The notes: generated from the letters alone by a model not told the origin. Numbered from the stretch's first letter, positions 35,930 to 46,549 are shown. The stretch is DNA of 64,000 nt from Acinetobacter sp. P8-3-8 (GCF_000214135.1 NZ_AFIE01000001.1:1-64000); one strand, 5' to 3'. Made by a program: numbers and translations.

Positions 35930-36934
35930 ATGTTGTATTCACTTGCTCGCCCTTTGTTATTTTCTTTAGCACCAGAGCGTGCACATGAACTCACCTTATC
36001 CATGCTTAAATCAGCCCATAAAATGGGTGCGATACGCCATCCTGTGATTGCAAAACCAGTCACTTGTATGGGGATTGAGTTTCCAAACCCAGTTGGTTTG
36101 GCGGCGGGTTTGGATAAAAATGGTGCATATATCGATGCCTTGGCTGCTTTGGGTTTTGGTTTTATCGAAATCGGTACAATTACACCAAAACCGCAAGAGG
36201 GCAATCCTAAGCCTAGACTGTTCCGTATTCCTCAAGCAAAAGCCATTATTAACCGTATGGGTTTTAATAATGACGGTGTGGATCAATTGGTTGAGAATGT
36301 TAAAGCCTCTAAATTTAAAGGCATTCTAGGAATAAACATTGGAAAAAATGCGACAACGGCTGTTGAGGATGCGGTTTCTGATTATCTAATCTGCTTAGAA
36401 AAAGTATATAATTACGCTTCTTATATTACGGTCAACATCTCTTCACCGAATACTAAAAATTTGCGTTCACTACAAAGTGGTCATGCATTAACAGAATTGC
36501 TCGAAACTTTAAAGAAACGTCAACTCGAACTTGCTGAAGAACATCAGCATTATGTGCCTTTGGTGTTAAAGGTTGCGCCCGATCTTGAGCAATCAGATAT
36601 TCAATTTATTGCATCACAGCTCATACAATTTAAAATTGATGGTCTTATTGTCACCAATACAACGTTGTCGCGTGAAGGCGTTGAAGGTTTAGCCTTTGGT
36701 GATGAAGCGGGTGGTTTATCTGGTGCGCCAGTATTTGAGAAAAGTACAGCATGTTTGGCTGAATTTGCAAAACAATTGAAAGGTGAAGTACCGCTCATTG
36801 GTGTCGGTGGTATTTTAGCAGGCGAACATGCTGTTGCAAAACAACAAGCAGGTGCCACTTTAGTTCAGATTTATAGTGGTATGATCTATACAGGTCCTAC
36901 TTTAATTCAAGATTGTGTAAATGCTATGACATAA
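35930..36934 (+). CDS. pyrD: Dihydroorotate dehydrogenase (quinone), class 2
   Basis: It oxidises dihydroorotate to orotate with electrons to ubiquinone at the inner membrane. The 334-residue FMN TIM barrel has the class 2 N-terminal helices ([21 protein letters not shown]), the [10 protein letters not shown] and [16 protein letters not shown] signatures, the catalytic Ser in [15 protein letters not shown] (about residue 172) and the C-terminal FMN phosphate loop GVGGI. It is followed three bases later by cvpA. Confidence 0.95.
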   Translation: MLYSLARPLLFSLAPERAHELTLSMLKSAHKMGAIRHPVIAKPVTCMGIEFPNPVGLAAGLDKNGAYIDALAALGFGFIEIGTITPKPQEGNPKPRLFRIPQAKAIINRMGFNNDGVDQLVENVKASKFKGILGINIGKNATTAVEDAVSDYLICLEKVYNYASYITVNISSPNTKNLRSLQSGHALTELLETLKKRQLELAEEHQHYVPLVLKVAPDLEQSDIQFIASQLIQFKIDGLIVTNTTLSREGVEGLAFGDEAGGLSGAPVFEKSTACLAEFAKQLKGEVPLIGVGGILAGEHAVAKQQAGATLVQIYSGMIYTGPTLIQDCVNAMT

Positions 36935-36937
36935 AAC

Positions 36938-37537
36938 ATGAACATGAACACCTTAGACATTATCTTACTGATTATATTGCTCATTGGAGGGCTAAACGGT
37001 TTGCGACAAGGATTTGTTAAAGCCTTTGCGAACTTGATAGGATGGATATTTGCACTGATTGTTGGTGCAAAATATGCAAATATCATCGCACCCTCCATGT
37101 CTGCACTCAGTCAAGATCCTGTGGTGCAAAAAATTGCAGCATTTGCATTTATTGTCTTGGTGATCATTGTTTTAACATGGGTTGTGACAGCATTACTGAA
37201 CTCAATTTTAAAAACTTTAAAACTTGGCCCATTGAATCGTTTAGCAGGTAGTGCATTAGGTACCTTGAAAGGTTTGTTCATCGTCCTCATTACTATGCAG
37301 GGAATTGGGCCTTGGGTTGAAAGTTCTCCAACGTGGAAACAATCCAAAGTTATCCAAACTTTATTGCCATTTGCGCCTTTAGCATCTGAAATTTCAAAAG
37401 ATGCAGCCAATGAAGCATTGCATCATATACATTCAGAAGATCGTCCTGATGATACTTCTGTGGGTGAGTCTGATTCATCATCAAAACTGAAAAATGATGA
37501 TCAATCAGCACATTCAACAAAGAATCCGTTTTATTAG
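36938..37537 (+). CDS. cvpA: CvpA-family inner-membrane protein
   Basis: The 199-residue protein has four transmembrane helices (DIILLIILLIGGLNGLRQGFVK at the N-terminus; LIGWIFALIVGAKYA; FIVLVIIVLTWVVTALLN; GTLKGLFIVLITMQGIG), as in the colicin V production protein. The hydrophilic tail is Ser/Asp-rich. In enterobacteria cvpA also precedes purF, as here (24 bases). The role is poorly defined (envelope or colicin V production). Two ATG codons (36938, 36944) are possible starts. Confidence 0.9.
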   Translation: MNMNTLDIILLIILLIGGLNGLRQGFVKAFANLIGWIFALIVGAKYANIIAPSMSALSQDPVVQKIAAFAFIVLVIIVLTWVVTALLNSILKTLKLGPLNRLAGSALGTLKGLFIVLITMQGIGPWVESSPTWKQSKVIQTLLPFAPLASEISKDAANEALHHIHSEDRPDDTSVGESDSSSKLKNDDQSAHSTKNPFY

Positions 37538-37561
37538 TCCTAGCTGGTCTGCGAGGTAGTT

Positions 37562-39106
37562 ATGTGTGGAGTCGTTGGTATAGCCGGTAAATCACCTGTG
37601 AACCAAATGTTATTTGATGCTTTGACGATGTTACAACATCGCGGGCAGGATGCAGCTGGGATCGTAACTTGCCATAACGGGCGGCTGTTTTTAAGAAAAG
37701 ACAATGGTATGGTGCGAGATGTATTTCATACCCGTCACATGCGTGCCTTGCTAGGTAACTATGGTATTGGCCATGTGCGTTATCCTACAGCGGGTTCGTC
37801 AAGCAGTGCCGAAGCACAACCGTTTTACGTAAACTCTCCTTATGGAATCACCTTAGCGCATAATGGTAACTTGACCAATGCTGCTGATATCCATGATGAC
37901 CTATTCAAAACTGATTTACGTCACATGAATACGGATTCTGATTCGGAAGTATTGCTGAATGTTTTTGCACATGAATTGCAAAAATCAGCATCATTAACGC
38001 CAACACCAGAAGATATTTTTCATACGGTAAAACGTGTACATGAGCGCTGTAAAGGTGCTTATGGTGTGGTTGCAATGATTACTGGACATGGTTTGGTCGG
38101 TTTCCGTGATCCAAATGGTATTCGCCCATTGATTTATGGTTCACGTATTACTGAAAATGGCGAAAAAGAATATGTGATCGCTTCTGAATCTGTGGCAATC
38201 ACTGCACTTGGTTTTAAAGTTGAACGTGATGTTGCACCGGGTGAAGCGATTTTTATCGATGCAGATGGTAATTTCTTTTCGCAACAATGCGCTGAAAACT
38301 CACGTTATCGCCCATGTATTTTTGAATATGTTTATTTTGCACGTCCAGATGCAACGATTGATGGTATTTCTGTGTACAAAGCACGTTTGAAAATGGGCGA
38401 AACTTTGGCGCATAAAATTTTGCGTGAATGGGGTGAGCAGCATGATATTGATGTTGTGATTCCAATTCCAGATACCAGTCGTACATCAGCTTTAGAGTTG
38501 GCAAATATTCTCGGGGTTAAATTCCGTGAAGGCTTTATGAAAAACCGTTATATCGGTCGTACCTTCATTATGCCAGGTCAGCAACAACGTAAAAAATCAG
38601 TACGTCAAAAGTTGAACCCTGTAGAGCTTGAGTTTAAGGGTAAAAATGTTTTACTGGTGGATGATTCGATTGTACGTGGTACAACCTGTAATGAAATCAT
38701 TCAAATGGCGCGTGATGCAGGTGCAAAAAAAGTGTATTTCGCATCAGCAGCGCCTATGGTGAAATATCCGAACGTCTATGGTATTGATATGCCAGCCAAA
38801 GCTGAATTGATTGCATCACATCGTAGCGTGGATGAAATTCAAGAAATTATTGGCGCAGATCGTTTAATTTTCCAAGATTTGGATGATTTAATTGCTGCTG
38901 TACGTACTAAGAAAATTCCTGAAGTGCAAGAATTTGATTGTTCTGTATTTGATGGTGTTTATGTGACTGGCGATATTGATGAACAATATTTAACGGATCT
39001 TGAACAAAGTCGTAGCGATACTGCGAAAAAGGAAAAAGATGGTTATATTGACGTCAATATCGATGCTGCATCTGTTGATTTAAGCGGTATTAAAGAAGAA
39101 ATGTAA
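37562..39106 (+). CDS. purF: Amidophosphoribosyltransferase
   Basis: It catalyses the first step of purine synthesis, PRPP + glutamine to phosphoribosylamine. The 514-residue product has the N-terminal nucleophile glutaminase domain starting MCGVVGIAG (Cys2 exposed after Met removal; no propeptide), HRGQDAAG, and the PRPP loop [14 protein letters not shown] near residue 360. GAGG precedes the ATG. It completes a pyrD-cvpA-purF block, so a late pyrimidine gene and an early purine gene may be co-transcribed. Confidence 0.96.
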   Translation: MCGVVGIAGKSPVNQMLFDALTMLQHRGQDAAGIVTCHNGRLFLRKDNGMVRDVFHTRHMRALLGNYGIGHVRYPTAGSSSSAEAQPFYVNSPYGITLAHNGNLTNAADIHDDLFKTDLRHMNTDSDSEVLLNVFAHELQKSASLTPTPEDIFHTVKRVHERCKGAYGVVAMITGHGLVGFRDPNGIRPLIYGSRITENGEKEYVIASESVAITALGFKVERDVAPGEAIFIDADGNFFSQQCAENSRYRPCIFEYVYFARPDATIDGISVYKARLKMGETLAHKILREWGEQHDIDVVIPIPDTSRTSALELANILGVKFREGFMKNRYIGRTFIMPGQQQRKKSVRQKLNPVELEFKGKNVLLVDDSIVRGTTCNEIIQMARDAGAKKVYFASAAPMVKYPNVYGIDMPAKAELIASHRSVDEIQEIIGADRLIFQDLDDLIAAVRTKKIPEVQEFDCSVFDGVYVTGDIDEQYLTDLEQSRSDTAKKEKDGYIDVNIDAASVDLSGIKEEM

Positions 39107-39173
39107 TTGAATGATTCAACAGGCTAAAGTGTGTTTTGTGCATGCTTTAGTTTGGTCTGAATAAAAAGCATTT

Positions 39174-39202
39174 TGAAAAAGCGGGTATTTCCTGCTTTTT
39201 TC
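39174..39202 (+). terminator. Intrinsic terminator of purF
   Basis: AAAAAGCGGG-TATTT-CCTGCTTTTTT, a GC-cored stem with one G-T pair and a T-run. Confidence 0.75.
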
Positions 39203-39240
39203 ATTTATGATTGTTTAGCAATGTAATGAGGAAATTTACA

Positions 39241-41130
39241 TTGAAAGATGTCAATCATTATTTGATTAAAAACAAGAATATATTATGGACTGCAAGTATT
39301 TGTTTGCTCGCGGTCATTTTGGCGATCTTTATTCTCAATACTGTTCTTGGTTTATTGATTCATTACTTTGAACCTGAACAATCTATTTTTTGGCATAGCC
39401 TAAGTCCTTATTTTGTCGGTTTGTTGTTGACTGTGATTGGCTGGTCGATAGCCTATGAGTTTTATGTGTTTCGTTCAGGTGGGCACTCTTTAGCAAAACA
39501 ATTAAGAGCTCGCCGTTTAAGTCAAATTGAAAGCACACCTGAAGAAAGTGTGGCACTAAAACTCGCAGATAAATTGGCGAAAACTTTTGAAATTGAACCA
39601 CCCACACTGTATGTATTGCCCGATGAAGTAGGGGTAAATGCGCTTACAGCAGGTTTTCACCCTCGTGATACGGTGATTATTTTGACTTGGGGTGCATTGC
39701 AGAATTTAGATGAATTAGAACTTTATGGATTATTGGGGCATGAGTTCAATCAAATTTTGTCTGGTGAAGCGAAAGAAAATACGCGACTGAAAATTTTATA
39801 TAGCGGTTTAACCACCTTTAGTCAGTTGGGAAGTAAGATTGCAAAGCAGGGCTATAATCGTTATTCAAATAATGCACGACATAAATTTGAAACCAGTTTT
39901 GTTGCTGTAGGTGGTGTTATTTGGCTCATTGGAAGTATGGGAATTTTGGTTAATCGTTTAACCAAGTATTTTATTCTCGGTGGTCGTACTTTTTATAATG
40001 ATTATAAAACCAAAAGATTGCTGCTAAATAATGCCAATGTGCAAACTTTACTACGTATTTATGTGCATCATGCGGGTTCACAAATCCATAGTGAATATTC
40101 GGAAGCTATTGCACACATGTGTTTTGCCAATTCCTTAAGTCAGCAAAGTTGGTTGAATATTCATCCAAGTATTGAAGATAGAATTTACGAACTTAATCCG
40201 ACTTTATTGCAAGATTTACAGCTTGAAAATTTAAAAAAATTGCGTAGCCAGCCGTTATTTAGTTTATTACGACCTTTGGAAGAAGCCAGCAGTGAAGTGT
40301 ATAACCCATGGGTTTCACCACAACCACTGCCGTTATTGCGATTATCTCCGATTAGTTTTGCTTTAAATGATGCGATTAAACCTTTGAATCCTGAAGTGCG
40401 TCGGCAAATTGAACGTCCTGATTTGATCCAAAGGGCGATGCAAACCGCAACAGGTTCAAGGGAAGTGATGGTGGCGATTTTGATGATTCGCCAATATCGT
40501 GAATTTATTCCTTCCAATGCAGAAGTCAGTCGAGCGATTGTCGATTCACTTTTAAATATAGATGGGCGTTTCTATATTCAGATTTTCCATGATGCATGTG
40601 AAAATTTAGGCAATATGCCTGCAACCAGTGCTCGGCAATTTGTCACTAAGCTCGCAAAAATTATTCAAGAAGATGGTGAAATTGGCTTGCTTGATGCATT
40701 GTTGATAGAGCGTGTGAAATCAGAATTACAATTGCTTCCGATGCATACACCTTCATCATTAGAAACGGTGAAACCACAAATCGTTCGTTTAATTGATGCA
40801 TTGTTGCATGTTCAGCAAATTAATAGCGCAAATCAGCTTGAAGTACGTTATCAAATTTTAGAACGTGTATTATCCAAACCTGAGTTAGAGCTTTTTGAAG
40901 AAATCTCTGATGAGCCGATAGATTTAGGGGAGATTTTAAATGATATTGCAGGGCTGTTATTGCGAGATCGTTTAAGTATCTTGGGTGTAGCTGAGATTTG
41001 TTTGTGGAATGATCGGATTATCACTCAAGATGAATTAGATGTTTTAGAGCTGTTGTATTGGCGCTTTGGTTTTACAACTGCTGAAATCGTTGATCAAATG
41101 CATAAGAAAAACAGTGTCATGATTATGTGA
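39241..41130 (+). CDS. Membrane M48-like pseudopeptidase
   Basis: The 629-residue protein has the M48/HtpX layout: two N-terminal transmembrane helices (about 13-40 and 55-77), a metallopeptidase-like domain (YVLPDEVGVNALTAGF, VIILTWGALQNLDELELYGLLGHEF), then a hydrophobic segment (VGGVIWLIGSMGILVN). The zinc motif HExxH reads HEFNQ near residue 167, and the E-x-x-A-D ligand region reads FYNDYKTKRL, so two zinc ligands are missing. A helical region of about 270 residues follows. It is likely inactive as a protease. The TTG at 39241 has GAGGA 8 bases upstream; the alternative ATG at 39226 lacks a ribosome-binding site. Confidence 0.75.
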   Translation: MKDVNHYLIKNKNILWTASICLLAVILAIFILNTVLGLLIHYFEPEQSIFWHSLSPYFVGLLLTVIGWSIAYEFYVFRSGGHSLAKQLRARRLSQIESTPEESVALKLADKLAKTFEIEPPTLYVLPDEVGVNALTAGFHPRDTVIILTWGALQNLDELELYGLLGHEFNQILSGEAKENTRLKILYSGLTTFSQLGSKIAKQGYNRYSNNARHKFETSFVAVGGVIWLIGSMGILVNRLTKYFILGGRTFYNDYKTKRLLLNNANVQTLLRIYVHHAGSQIHSEYSEAIAHMCFANSLSQQSWLNIHPSIEDRIYELNPTLLQDLQLENLKKLRSQPLFSLLRPLEEASSEVYNPWVSPQPLPLLRLSPISFALNDAIKPLNPEVRRQIERPDLIQRAMQTATGSREVMVAILMIRQYREFIPSNAEVSRAIVDSLLNIDGRFYIQIFHDACENLGNMPATSARQFVTKLAKIIQEDGEIGLLDALLIERVKSELQLLPMHTPSSLETVKPQIVRLIDALLHVQQINSANQLEVRYQILERVLSKPELELFEEISDEPIDLGEILNDIAGLLLRDRLSILGVAEICLWNDRIITQDELDVLELLYWRFGFTTAEIVDQMHKKNSVMIM

Positions 41131-41246
41131 TTTGTTGAGTTCGTGCATAAATTTACAACATTTGGCTATTTTCTTATGAGAAGCTCAGCAAAACCATGAA
41201 AACAGCGTTAAAATAGCCACTGAAATGAAATCGTATTGAATCCATA

Positions 41247-41972
41247 ATGAATGTGAATTTGCAAGAACATCAGCGTAGTCTCATGGCTACAATGGGAATC
41301 GACCTATGGGTTCCAAGGTCTGATGTGCAAACACGTCCATACCAAAATAATTTATATCGTGATATTGCTTCACTTGAACACAGCAGTGTTATGCAATTTG
41401 ATGCGTCTCAAAATTTATCTCAGACTATACACGCTCAACCTATTCAACAACTTGCACAAGCGCATACAACGGATGTTGCAAAGACCGAGAGTAAATCACA
41501 GGCTGAAAATTCATCATTAAAACAAAATATTGAAATACAACAAAAAAGCGAAAGTTCGGTTTCAGAGCAGATTGCAAAGCAAGTTGATTTTCATACTGAA
41601 CCTGCGATTCAGTTGGATGCATTTGAAGTACAAGCATTTTGTATTGCAAATTGTGTGATTTTAGTCGATTGCACGAAACTCACAGCAGATCAGCTACAGC
41701 TTTGGTTGAATATTCAGCATGCAATTGTGGGGCAATACTATGAATTAAAATGGCCATTTCCAATGTTGCAATTACAAGATGGAAAAGGTGCACATATTTA
41801 TATTCAAGGTTTTATTGATTCGCTCAAAAATGAGCGTAAAGTTCTGAGTCTTGGGCAGCTTCCACATTTGCAAGCCACTGATATTATTCAATTAGCAAGT
41901 TTACAAGAAATGATTGATCAACCTGTTTTAAAGCGTCGTTTATGGCAATTTATGCAGAATAGAGTGAACTAA
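41247..41972 (+). CDS. Conserved hypothetical protein
   Basis: The 241-residue protein is not recognised. The N-terminus (about 1-30; ATMGIDLWVPRSDV) looks like a short conserved motif. Residues 45-125 are Gln/Ser/Lys-rich and probably disordered. A folded C-terminal domain of about 110 residues follows (FCIANCVILVDCTKLTADQLQLWLNIQHAI, KWPFPMLQLQDGKGAHIYIQGF). No signal or membrane segment is seen. It precedes the ghrB-like gene by 73 bases in the same direction. Confidence 0.7.
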   Translation: MNVNLQEHQRSLMATMGIDLWVPRSDVQTRPYQNNLYRDIASLEHSSVMQFDASQNLSQTIHAQPIQQLAQAHTTDVAKTESKSQAENSSLKQNIEIQQKSESSVSEQIAKQVDFHTEPAIQLDAFEVQAFCIANCVILVDCTKLTADQLQLWLNIQHAIVGQYYELKWPFPMLQLQDGKGAHIYIQGFIDSLKNERKVLSLGQLPHLQATDIIQLASLQEMIDQPVLKRRLWQFMQNRVN

Positions 41973-42045
41973 AGATCTAGGTTGATATAGATTTGATGAG
42001 TCTTAAGATATTTGATGAGTGTTAAGAAATAAGCAGGGAAGAGAT

Positions 42046-43011
42046 ATGCGTAAAAAAGTTATTGTATTTAGTCAGTTTGATCAAGAAATCCAAGCCCGTT
42101 TAGAGTCTCGTTATCAAGTAGTGGTATTGAATCCAAAAGCAGGCGATATAAATCAACAGATTCGCCAAAAAGTGGTTGATGCAGATGGAATGATCGGTGC
42201 GGGGCGCATACTGAATGAATCTAATCTTGAACCTGCGCAAAAACTTAAAATCATTTCCTCTGTCAGTGTGGGCTATGACAATTATGATGTTCAGTATTTA
42301 AATCAAAAGAAAATTTGGTTATCAAATACTCCCCATGTTTTAACGGAATCAACCGCTGACTTGGCATTTACATTGTTGATGAGCGCCGCGAGAAAAGTGC
42401 CTTATTTAGATCAATGGACCAAACAAGGTGAGTGGAAACGTACCGTTGGAGTGACTCAGTTTGGTCAGGATATTTTTGGTAAAACATTAGGAATTATTGG
42501 TTTAGGAAATATTGGTGCAGCCATTGCACGACGTGGTTTTTATGGATTTAATATGAATATTATTTACCATAATCGCCGTGAAAAATTAGAAATGGCGCAG
42601 CCTTTAAATGCACAATATAAAAGTTTGGAAGAATTGTTGCAACAATCTGATTTTGTTGTAGTTGCTGTGGATTTAAATAGCGATTCTAAGGCCTTAATCA
42701 GTGCTGAGCAATTCGCTTTGATGCAAAAGCATGCTGTATTCATTAATATTGCGCGTGGTTCGGTTGTTGATGAGCAGGCTTTAATTGAAGCATTGCAGCA
42801 AAAGCAAATTTTCGCAGCAGGTTTAGATGTTTATCAGCGAGAACCACTGCAAGAATCTCCATTATTTCAATTGGATAATGTGGTGACTTTGCCACATATA
42901 GGTTCAGCGACTGCCGAAACCCGTAAGAAAATGGCAGAATTGGCTTATCAGAATTTAGTAGATGCTTTAGAAGATAGAACACCACGATATCTGGTTAATT
43001 CTGACTTTTAA
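42046..43011 (+). CDS. 2-hydroxyacid dehydrogenase, GhrB/2-ketogluconate reductase type
   Basis: The 321-residue NAD(P)-dependent D-2-hydroxyacid dehydrogenase has the Rossmann motif GLGNIGAAIARRG near residue 152. The catalytic Arg is in NIARGSVVDEQAL, the Glu in DVYQREPLQ, and the His in LPHIGSAT. It reduces glyoxylate, hydroxypyruvate or 2-ketogluconate. The ATG at 42046 (MRKKVIVFS) follows a strong GGGAAGAGA site; an upstream in-frame start at 42019 lacks one. Confidence 0.88.
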   Translation: MRKKVIVFSQFDQEIQARLESRYQVVVLNPKAGDINQQIRQKVVDADGMIGAGRILNESNLEPAQKLKIISSVSVGYDNYDVQYLNQKKIWLSNTPHVLTESTADLAFTLLMSAARKVPYLDQWTKQGEWKRTVGVTQFGQDIFGKTLGIIGLGNIGAAIARRGFYGFNMNIIYHNRREKLEMAQPLNAQYKSLEELLQQSDFVVVAVDLNSDSKALISAEQFALMQKHAVFINIARGSVVDEQALIEALQQKQIFAAGLDVYQREPLQESPLFQLDNVVTLPHIGSATAETRKKMAELAYQNLVDALEDRTPRYLVNSDF

Positions 43012-43111
43012 TTGATGACCAATTTTGGTTAAAACAATATAACACTTCATTGCAAATTTGTTCTAAATTCAATGTTATATTCGAAGTATTAGCCCTGATT
43101 GAGCCATACAT

Positions 43112-44554
43112 TTGAACAAGACTTTACTGAGCCTATGCCTTTGTCTAAGCAGTTCGTTAAGCTTAGCGGATGACTTTTCTTTTAATTCTGCTTCATCACA
43201 CACTGAAGTTCCTGAAATTGGAAGTGGCATAGGTTTTATTGATCAACAAAAAGAAAAAATGATTGGTGAAAAAGTCTATCGTGAAGTTCATCATCAATTG
43301 CCGATTTTGCAAGATCCGTGGTTAGAAGACCAATTTATGATGGTTTTTTCTCGAATATTAAGTCAAACCCAACTTGGACAGCCGATTGGATTAGTTGTGG
43401 TGAAAGATCCACAAATCAACGCATTTGCTGTGCCAGGTGGTTTATTTGCACTCAATACAGGCATGGTAACCTCTTCTAAAAGCATGGATGAAGTAGCCGG
43501 GGTAATGGGACATGAGATTGCACATGTGACACAACGCCATTACAGTCGCTCTCAAGAAGATTTTAAAGGGCAAAGCTTACTTGCTTTGGCAGGTATTTTA
43601 GTGGGTGCTGTGATTGCTTCACAGGCTGATGGTGATGCAGGTGGAGCAGTGATGATGGGGACACAAGCGGCTTTGATGGGTAAACAGCTCAGTTATAGTC
43701 GTAATCAGGAGCGTGAAGCTGATCGAATTGGCATGCAGTTTATGTATGGCGCAGGTTATAACCCTGAAAGCATGGCAGATTTTTTTGAAACCATGCATCG
43801 TTCAACCAGTCGTTTGAGCTTTTTACCTGACTTTTGGTTAACGCATCCACTTACAACAGAACGGATGAGTGAAGCAAGATTACGTGCAAATCAATTTCCA
43901 CGAGTGCCTTATAGTCATGATCAGCAAGAGTTCGAAATCATCAAATGGTATACAGCTGTTGTTTCTGATCAAACCAATGAAAAAGAATTACAGGCTTTGG
44001 CTCGAAGAAATTATTTTGCTGGTATTTTAGCGTTAAGTGAATTTTATTTAAAACAAGGGGATTATCAAAATGCCCAAATTCAGCTTAATTTAGCTAAGAA
44101 AATAAATTCGCAACATGCTTTGGTTGCTTTAATTCAAACGGATATTTATTTGGGTCAGAATAAGCTTGATGATGCATATCAAGCGATTATTTCAAAACAA
44201 AGAATTACACCTGAAAATCGTGCTTTAAGTTATAAATTGGCTGAAGTGTATATTCGACAAAATAAGCCTAAAGAAGCAGAACAGTTGGTAAATCGTTTTA
44301 TCAATAAAAATTATCGTGATATTAGTGGGTGGCAATTATTACAACAAGCAGCCAATTTAGATAAATCAAACCCAATGCGAACTGTAAATGTGTTACGCAA
44401 TCGATCTGAAGTTCAATATTGGAGTGGGGATGAGGAGAATGCGATTAAATCATTATTGCATGCTCAACGTTTGGCTAAAGAAAATAATGCCATGAGTGCA
44501 AAAATTGAGGTACGACTAAAAACAATGCAACAAGAGCGTAGATTGAAAATATAA
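43112..44554 (+). CDS. Periplasmic M48 metalloprotease, BepA-like
   Basis: The 480-residue product has a signal peptide (about 1-19, ending LSLA-D), an active M48 domain with HEIAH at residues 134-138 and the third zinc ligand in QEREADRIG near residue 200, and C-terminal TPR-like helical repeats (about 290-460). BepA (YfgC) degrades stalled LptD and assists outer-membrane protein assembly. The start is a TTG at 43112; no upstream ATG fits and the signal peptide begins directly there. It contrasts with the inactive M48-like protein 2 kb upstream. Confidence 0.88.
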   Translation: MNKTLLSLCLCLSSSLSLADDFSFNSASSHTEVPEIGSGIGFIDQQKEKMIGEKVYREVHHQLPILQDPWLEDQFMMVFSRILSQTQLGQPIGLVVVKDPQINAFAVPGGLFALNTGMVTSSKSMDEVAGVMGHEIAHVTQRHYSRSQEDFKGQSLLALAGILVGAVIASQADGDAGGAVMMGTQAALMGKQLSYSRNQEREADRIGMQFMYGAGYNPESMADFFETMHRSTSRLSFLPDFWLTHPLTTERMSEARLRANQFPRVPYSHDQQEFEIIKWYTAVVSDQTNEKELQALARRNYFAGILALSEFYLKQGDYQNAQIQLNLAKKINSQHALVALIQTDIYLGQNKLDDAYQAIISKQRITPENRALSYKLAEVYIRQNKPKEAEQLVNRFINKNYRDISGWQLLQQAANLDKSNPMRTVNVLRNRSEVQYWSGDEENAIKSLLHAQRLAKENNAMSAKIEVRLKTMQQERRLKI

Positions 44555-44686
44555 GTCTTTTTATTTCAGGACAAGACAGATCTTGAATATTCTCTTGGGT
44601 AATTAAATAAACAAATTTAACTGTTTATTTTTCAATTAAAAAGTTAGAATTTATCTCAGATATTGGTTAAATGTAATTGATTAAAA

Positions 44687-45046
44687 ATGAAAAAAATCTT
44701 TGTGACAATGTTATTGGTTTTATCGTCGAGCCAGATTATGGCAGGCGTATCTGAGCACTATGTACGTGATGTAGAAAAAATCTCAAACCAATACAATGCA
44801 GATATGAAGTTTTTTTTACGCAGTTTAGATCCACAATTGAATCAATTTACCCCACAGCAACAATTACAATTTTGTGGAATGATTCAAAAATACGTGGATG
44901 ATATGTACAAAACCACGGATGAAAATCGTGCAGATTTACCACCTTCGCTCATGTCTGTGACGAAACAAAATATTATAGATAAAGTCATGGTTTCACCAGA
45001 AATGCAGATTCTAAAAAAATATAATATTCAGTGTAATTTACATTAA
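44687..45046 (+). CDS. Small secreted protein of unknown function
   Basis: The 119-residue product has a clear signal peptide (about 1-19, ending IMA-G). The mature protein is helical and charged (YVRDVEKISNQYNADMKFFL, QQQLQFCGMIQKYVDDMY), with Cys residues at about 64 and 116 that could form a disulfide. No family is recognised. It lies between bepA-like and GNAT genes in the same direction, 29 bases before the latter. Confidence 0.72.
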   Translation: MKKIFVTMLLVLSSSQIMAGVSEHYVRDVEKISNQYNADMKFFLRSLDPQLNQFTPQQQLQFCGMIQKYVDDMYKTTDENRADLPPSLMSVTKQNIIDKVMVSPEMQILKKYNIQCNLH

Positions 45047-45075
45047 AAACTCAATCACGATCAAAGTGTGGTGAT

Positions 45076-45642
45076 ATGGATTTAGCACAATACAAAATTG
45101 AGAATGATCAAATTGTTTTAAATATCGTTCAAGAATCTGATGCGGAAGATATTTATATTGGCATAAAAGAATCATTAGATGATTTACGAAAATTTCCTGC
45201 GAGTTTGCCTTGGGCATTAGAACAACCAAACTTAGAAGCTTCTCAAGCTTTTTGCCGATCGAGATTGACTGCATTACTCAACCAAGAAAATTTTGTATTT
45301 ATTGTTCGCTCTAAAACAAGTCATGTATTTTTAGGTATTCTGGATATTCATTGTATTCGCTGGGATGAAAATCAGGCTTCAATCGGCTTTTGGGGAAATG
45401 CACGCTATCAAGGGCAGGGTTATATGTTGCAAGCTCTGTCTATTTTTATTGATGCATTATTACATAGATGGACATTTTCAAAGTTACATGCCTATGTGGA
45501 TATAGAAAATAGTGCTGCACGAAAGTTATGTGAGCGAGTCAACTTTGAATTAAAAGAAATAGAATATAAATCTGTACAAAATCCAATTGATGCAAGTTGG
45601 AGAGATATTTGTCACTATATGATTGAAAATAAAGATAAATAA
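45076..45642 (+). CDS. GNAT N-acetyltransferase, RimJ/RimL type
   Basis: The 188-residue GNAT-fold protein shows the RimL-like start IVLNIVQESDAEDIYIGIKES, the acetyl-CoA pyrophosphate loop NARYQGQGYMLQAL near residue 114 (R-x-Q-G-Q-G-Y), and the HAYVDIENSAARKLCERVNFEL segment. It acetylates protein N-termini or small amines; the substrate is unknown. Confidence 0.85.
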   Translation: MDLAQYKIENDQIVLNIVQESDAEDIYIGIKESLDDLRKFPASLPWALEQPNLEASQAFCRSRLTALLNQENFVFIVRSKTSHVFLGILDIHCIRWDENQASIGFWGNARYQGQGYMLQALSIFIDALLHRWTFSKLHAYVDIENSAARKLCERVNFELKEIEYKSVQNPIDASWRDICHYMIENKDK

Positions 45643-45769
45643 TAGAATAAGAAATGATTGAGATAATTTGGGCTATTTAATCGTTCTAAACCATTTCATT
45701 GCAAAATAGTTCTAATGTGAAAAATTAAACAGACCAAACCAAACAAATAAAGACTTTTTGAATGCGGGT

Positions 45770-46216
45770 TTAGCCAAGTTTTGCTTTAATTTTTGCAGAA
45801 ACCTGTGCAGGATCGGCACGTCCGGCTATGATCGGACGTAGAGAATTCATCACCTTACCCATATCTTTCATGCTAGTAGCTTCTTGCGCAGTAATTATTT
45901 GCGCAATGATTGAATCAAGTTCTTCCTCAGTCATAGCTGCTGGTAGAAATTGAGATAAAATCTCAAGTTCGGCTTGTTCCTTACTAGCTAAGTCTTGTCG
46001 ATTAGCACCTTCAAAGGCTTTAATCGATTCTTTACGTTGTTTGACTTGCTTTTCAATGACCGCAAGAACTCGACTATCATCAAGCTCTATGCGCTCATCG
46101 ACTTCGATTTGCTTGATTGCTGCCTGGAGACTACGAATTACCGTTAACTTATCCATTTCTTTAGCACGCATTGTTGCTTTCAAAACTTCAGTTATTTGGT
46201 CTTTTAAAGTAGTCAT
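45770..46216 (-). CDS. GatB/YqeY domain protein
   Basis: The 148-residue all-helical protein is of the YqeY family, related to the tail of GatB that contacts tRNA (MTTLKDQITEVLKATMRAKEMDKLTVIR; SQFLPAAMTEEELDSII; RADPAQVSAKIKAKLG at the C-terminus). The exact activity is unknown; a tRNA-binding role is inferred. It follows rpsU on the same strand with a 38-base gap, the usual rpsU-yqeY order. Confidence 0.9.
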   Translation of the reverse strand: MTTLKDQITEVLKATMRAKEMDKLTVIRSLQAAIKQIEVDERIELDDSRVLAVIEKQVKQRKESIKAFEGANRQDLASKEQAELEILSQFLPAAMTEEELDSIIAQIITAQEATSMKDMGKVMNSLRPIIAGRADPAQVSAKIKAKLG

Positions 46217-46254
46217 TTATATTGTCCAGTTAGTCAATCAATCACAAATTAATC

Positions 46255-46470
46255 TTAGTAAAGGCGAGTAGTGCGTACTGATTCGCGAGCCAATTTCTTT
46301 TGGTAGCGTTTAACAGCAGCAGCTTTTTTACGTTTACGTTCTTGAGTTGGTTTCTCGTAGAATTCGCGTTTACGAACGTCAGCTAAAACACCAGCTTTTT
46401 CGCATGAACGTTTGAAACGACGGATAGCTACGTCAACTGGTTCGCCTTCTTTCAATTTAACTTGTGGCAT
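46255..46470 (-). CDS. rpsU: 30S ribosomal protein S21
   Basis: The 71-residue basic protein has the S21 signature ([20 protein letters not shown]) and a Lys/Arg-rich helix ([15 protein letters not shown]). S21 sits on the 30S platform and supports initiation at Shine-Dalgarno sites. It is divergent from tsaD, the standard arrangement, and upstream of yqeY. Confidence 0.97.
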
Positions 46471-46549
46471 GAAGAATCCTCATTAAGTTATGGATAAGAT
46501 CTCGGGTCGAATTACCCAAGATCACAAGTGAAGTGCAGTATTTTACTCA

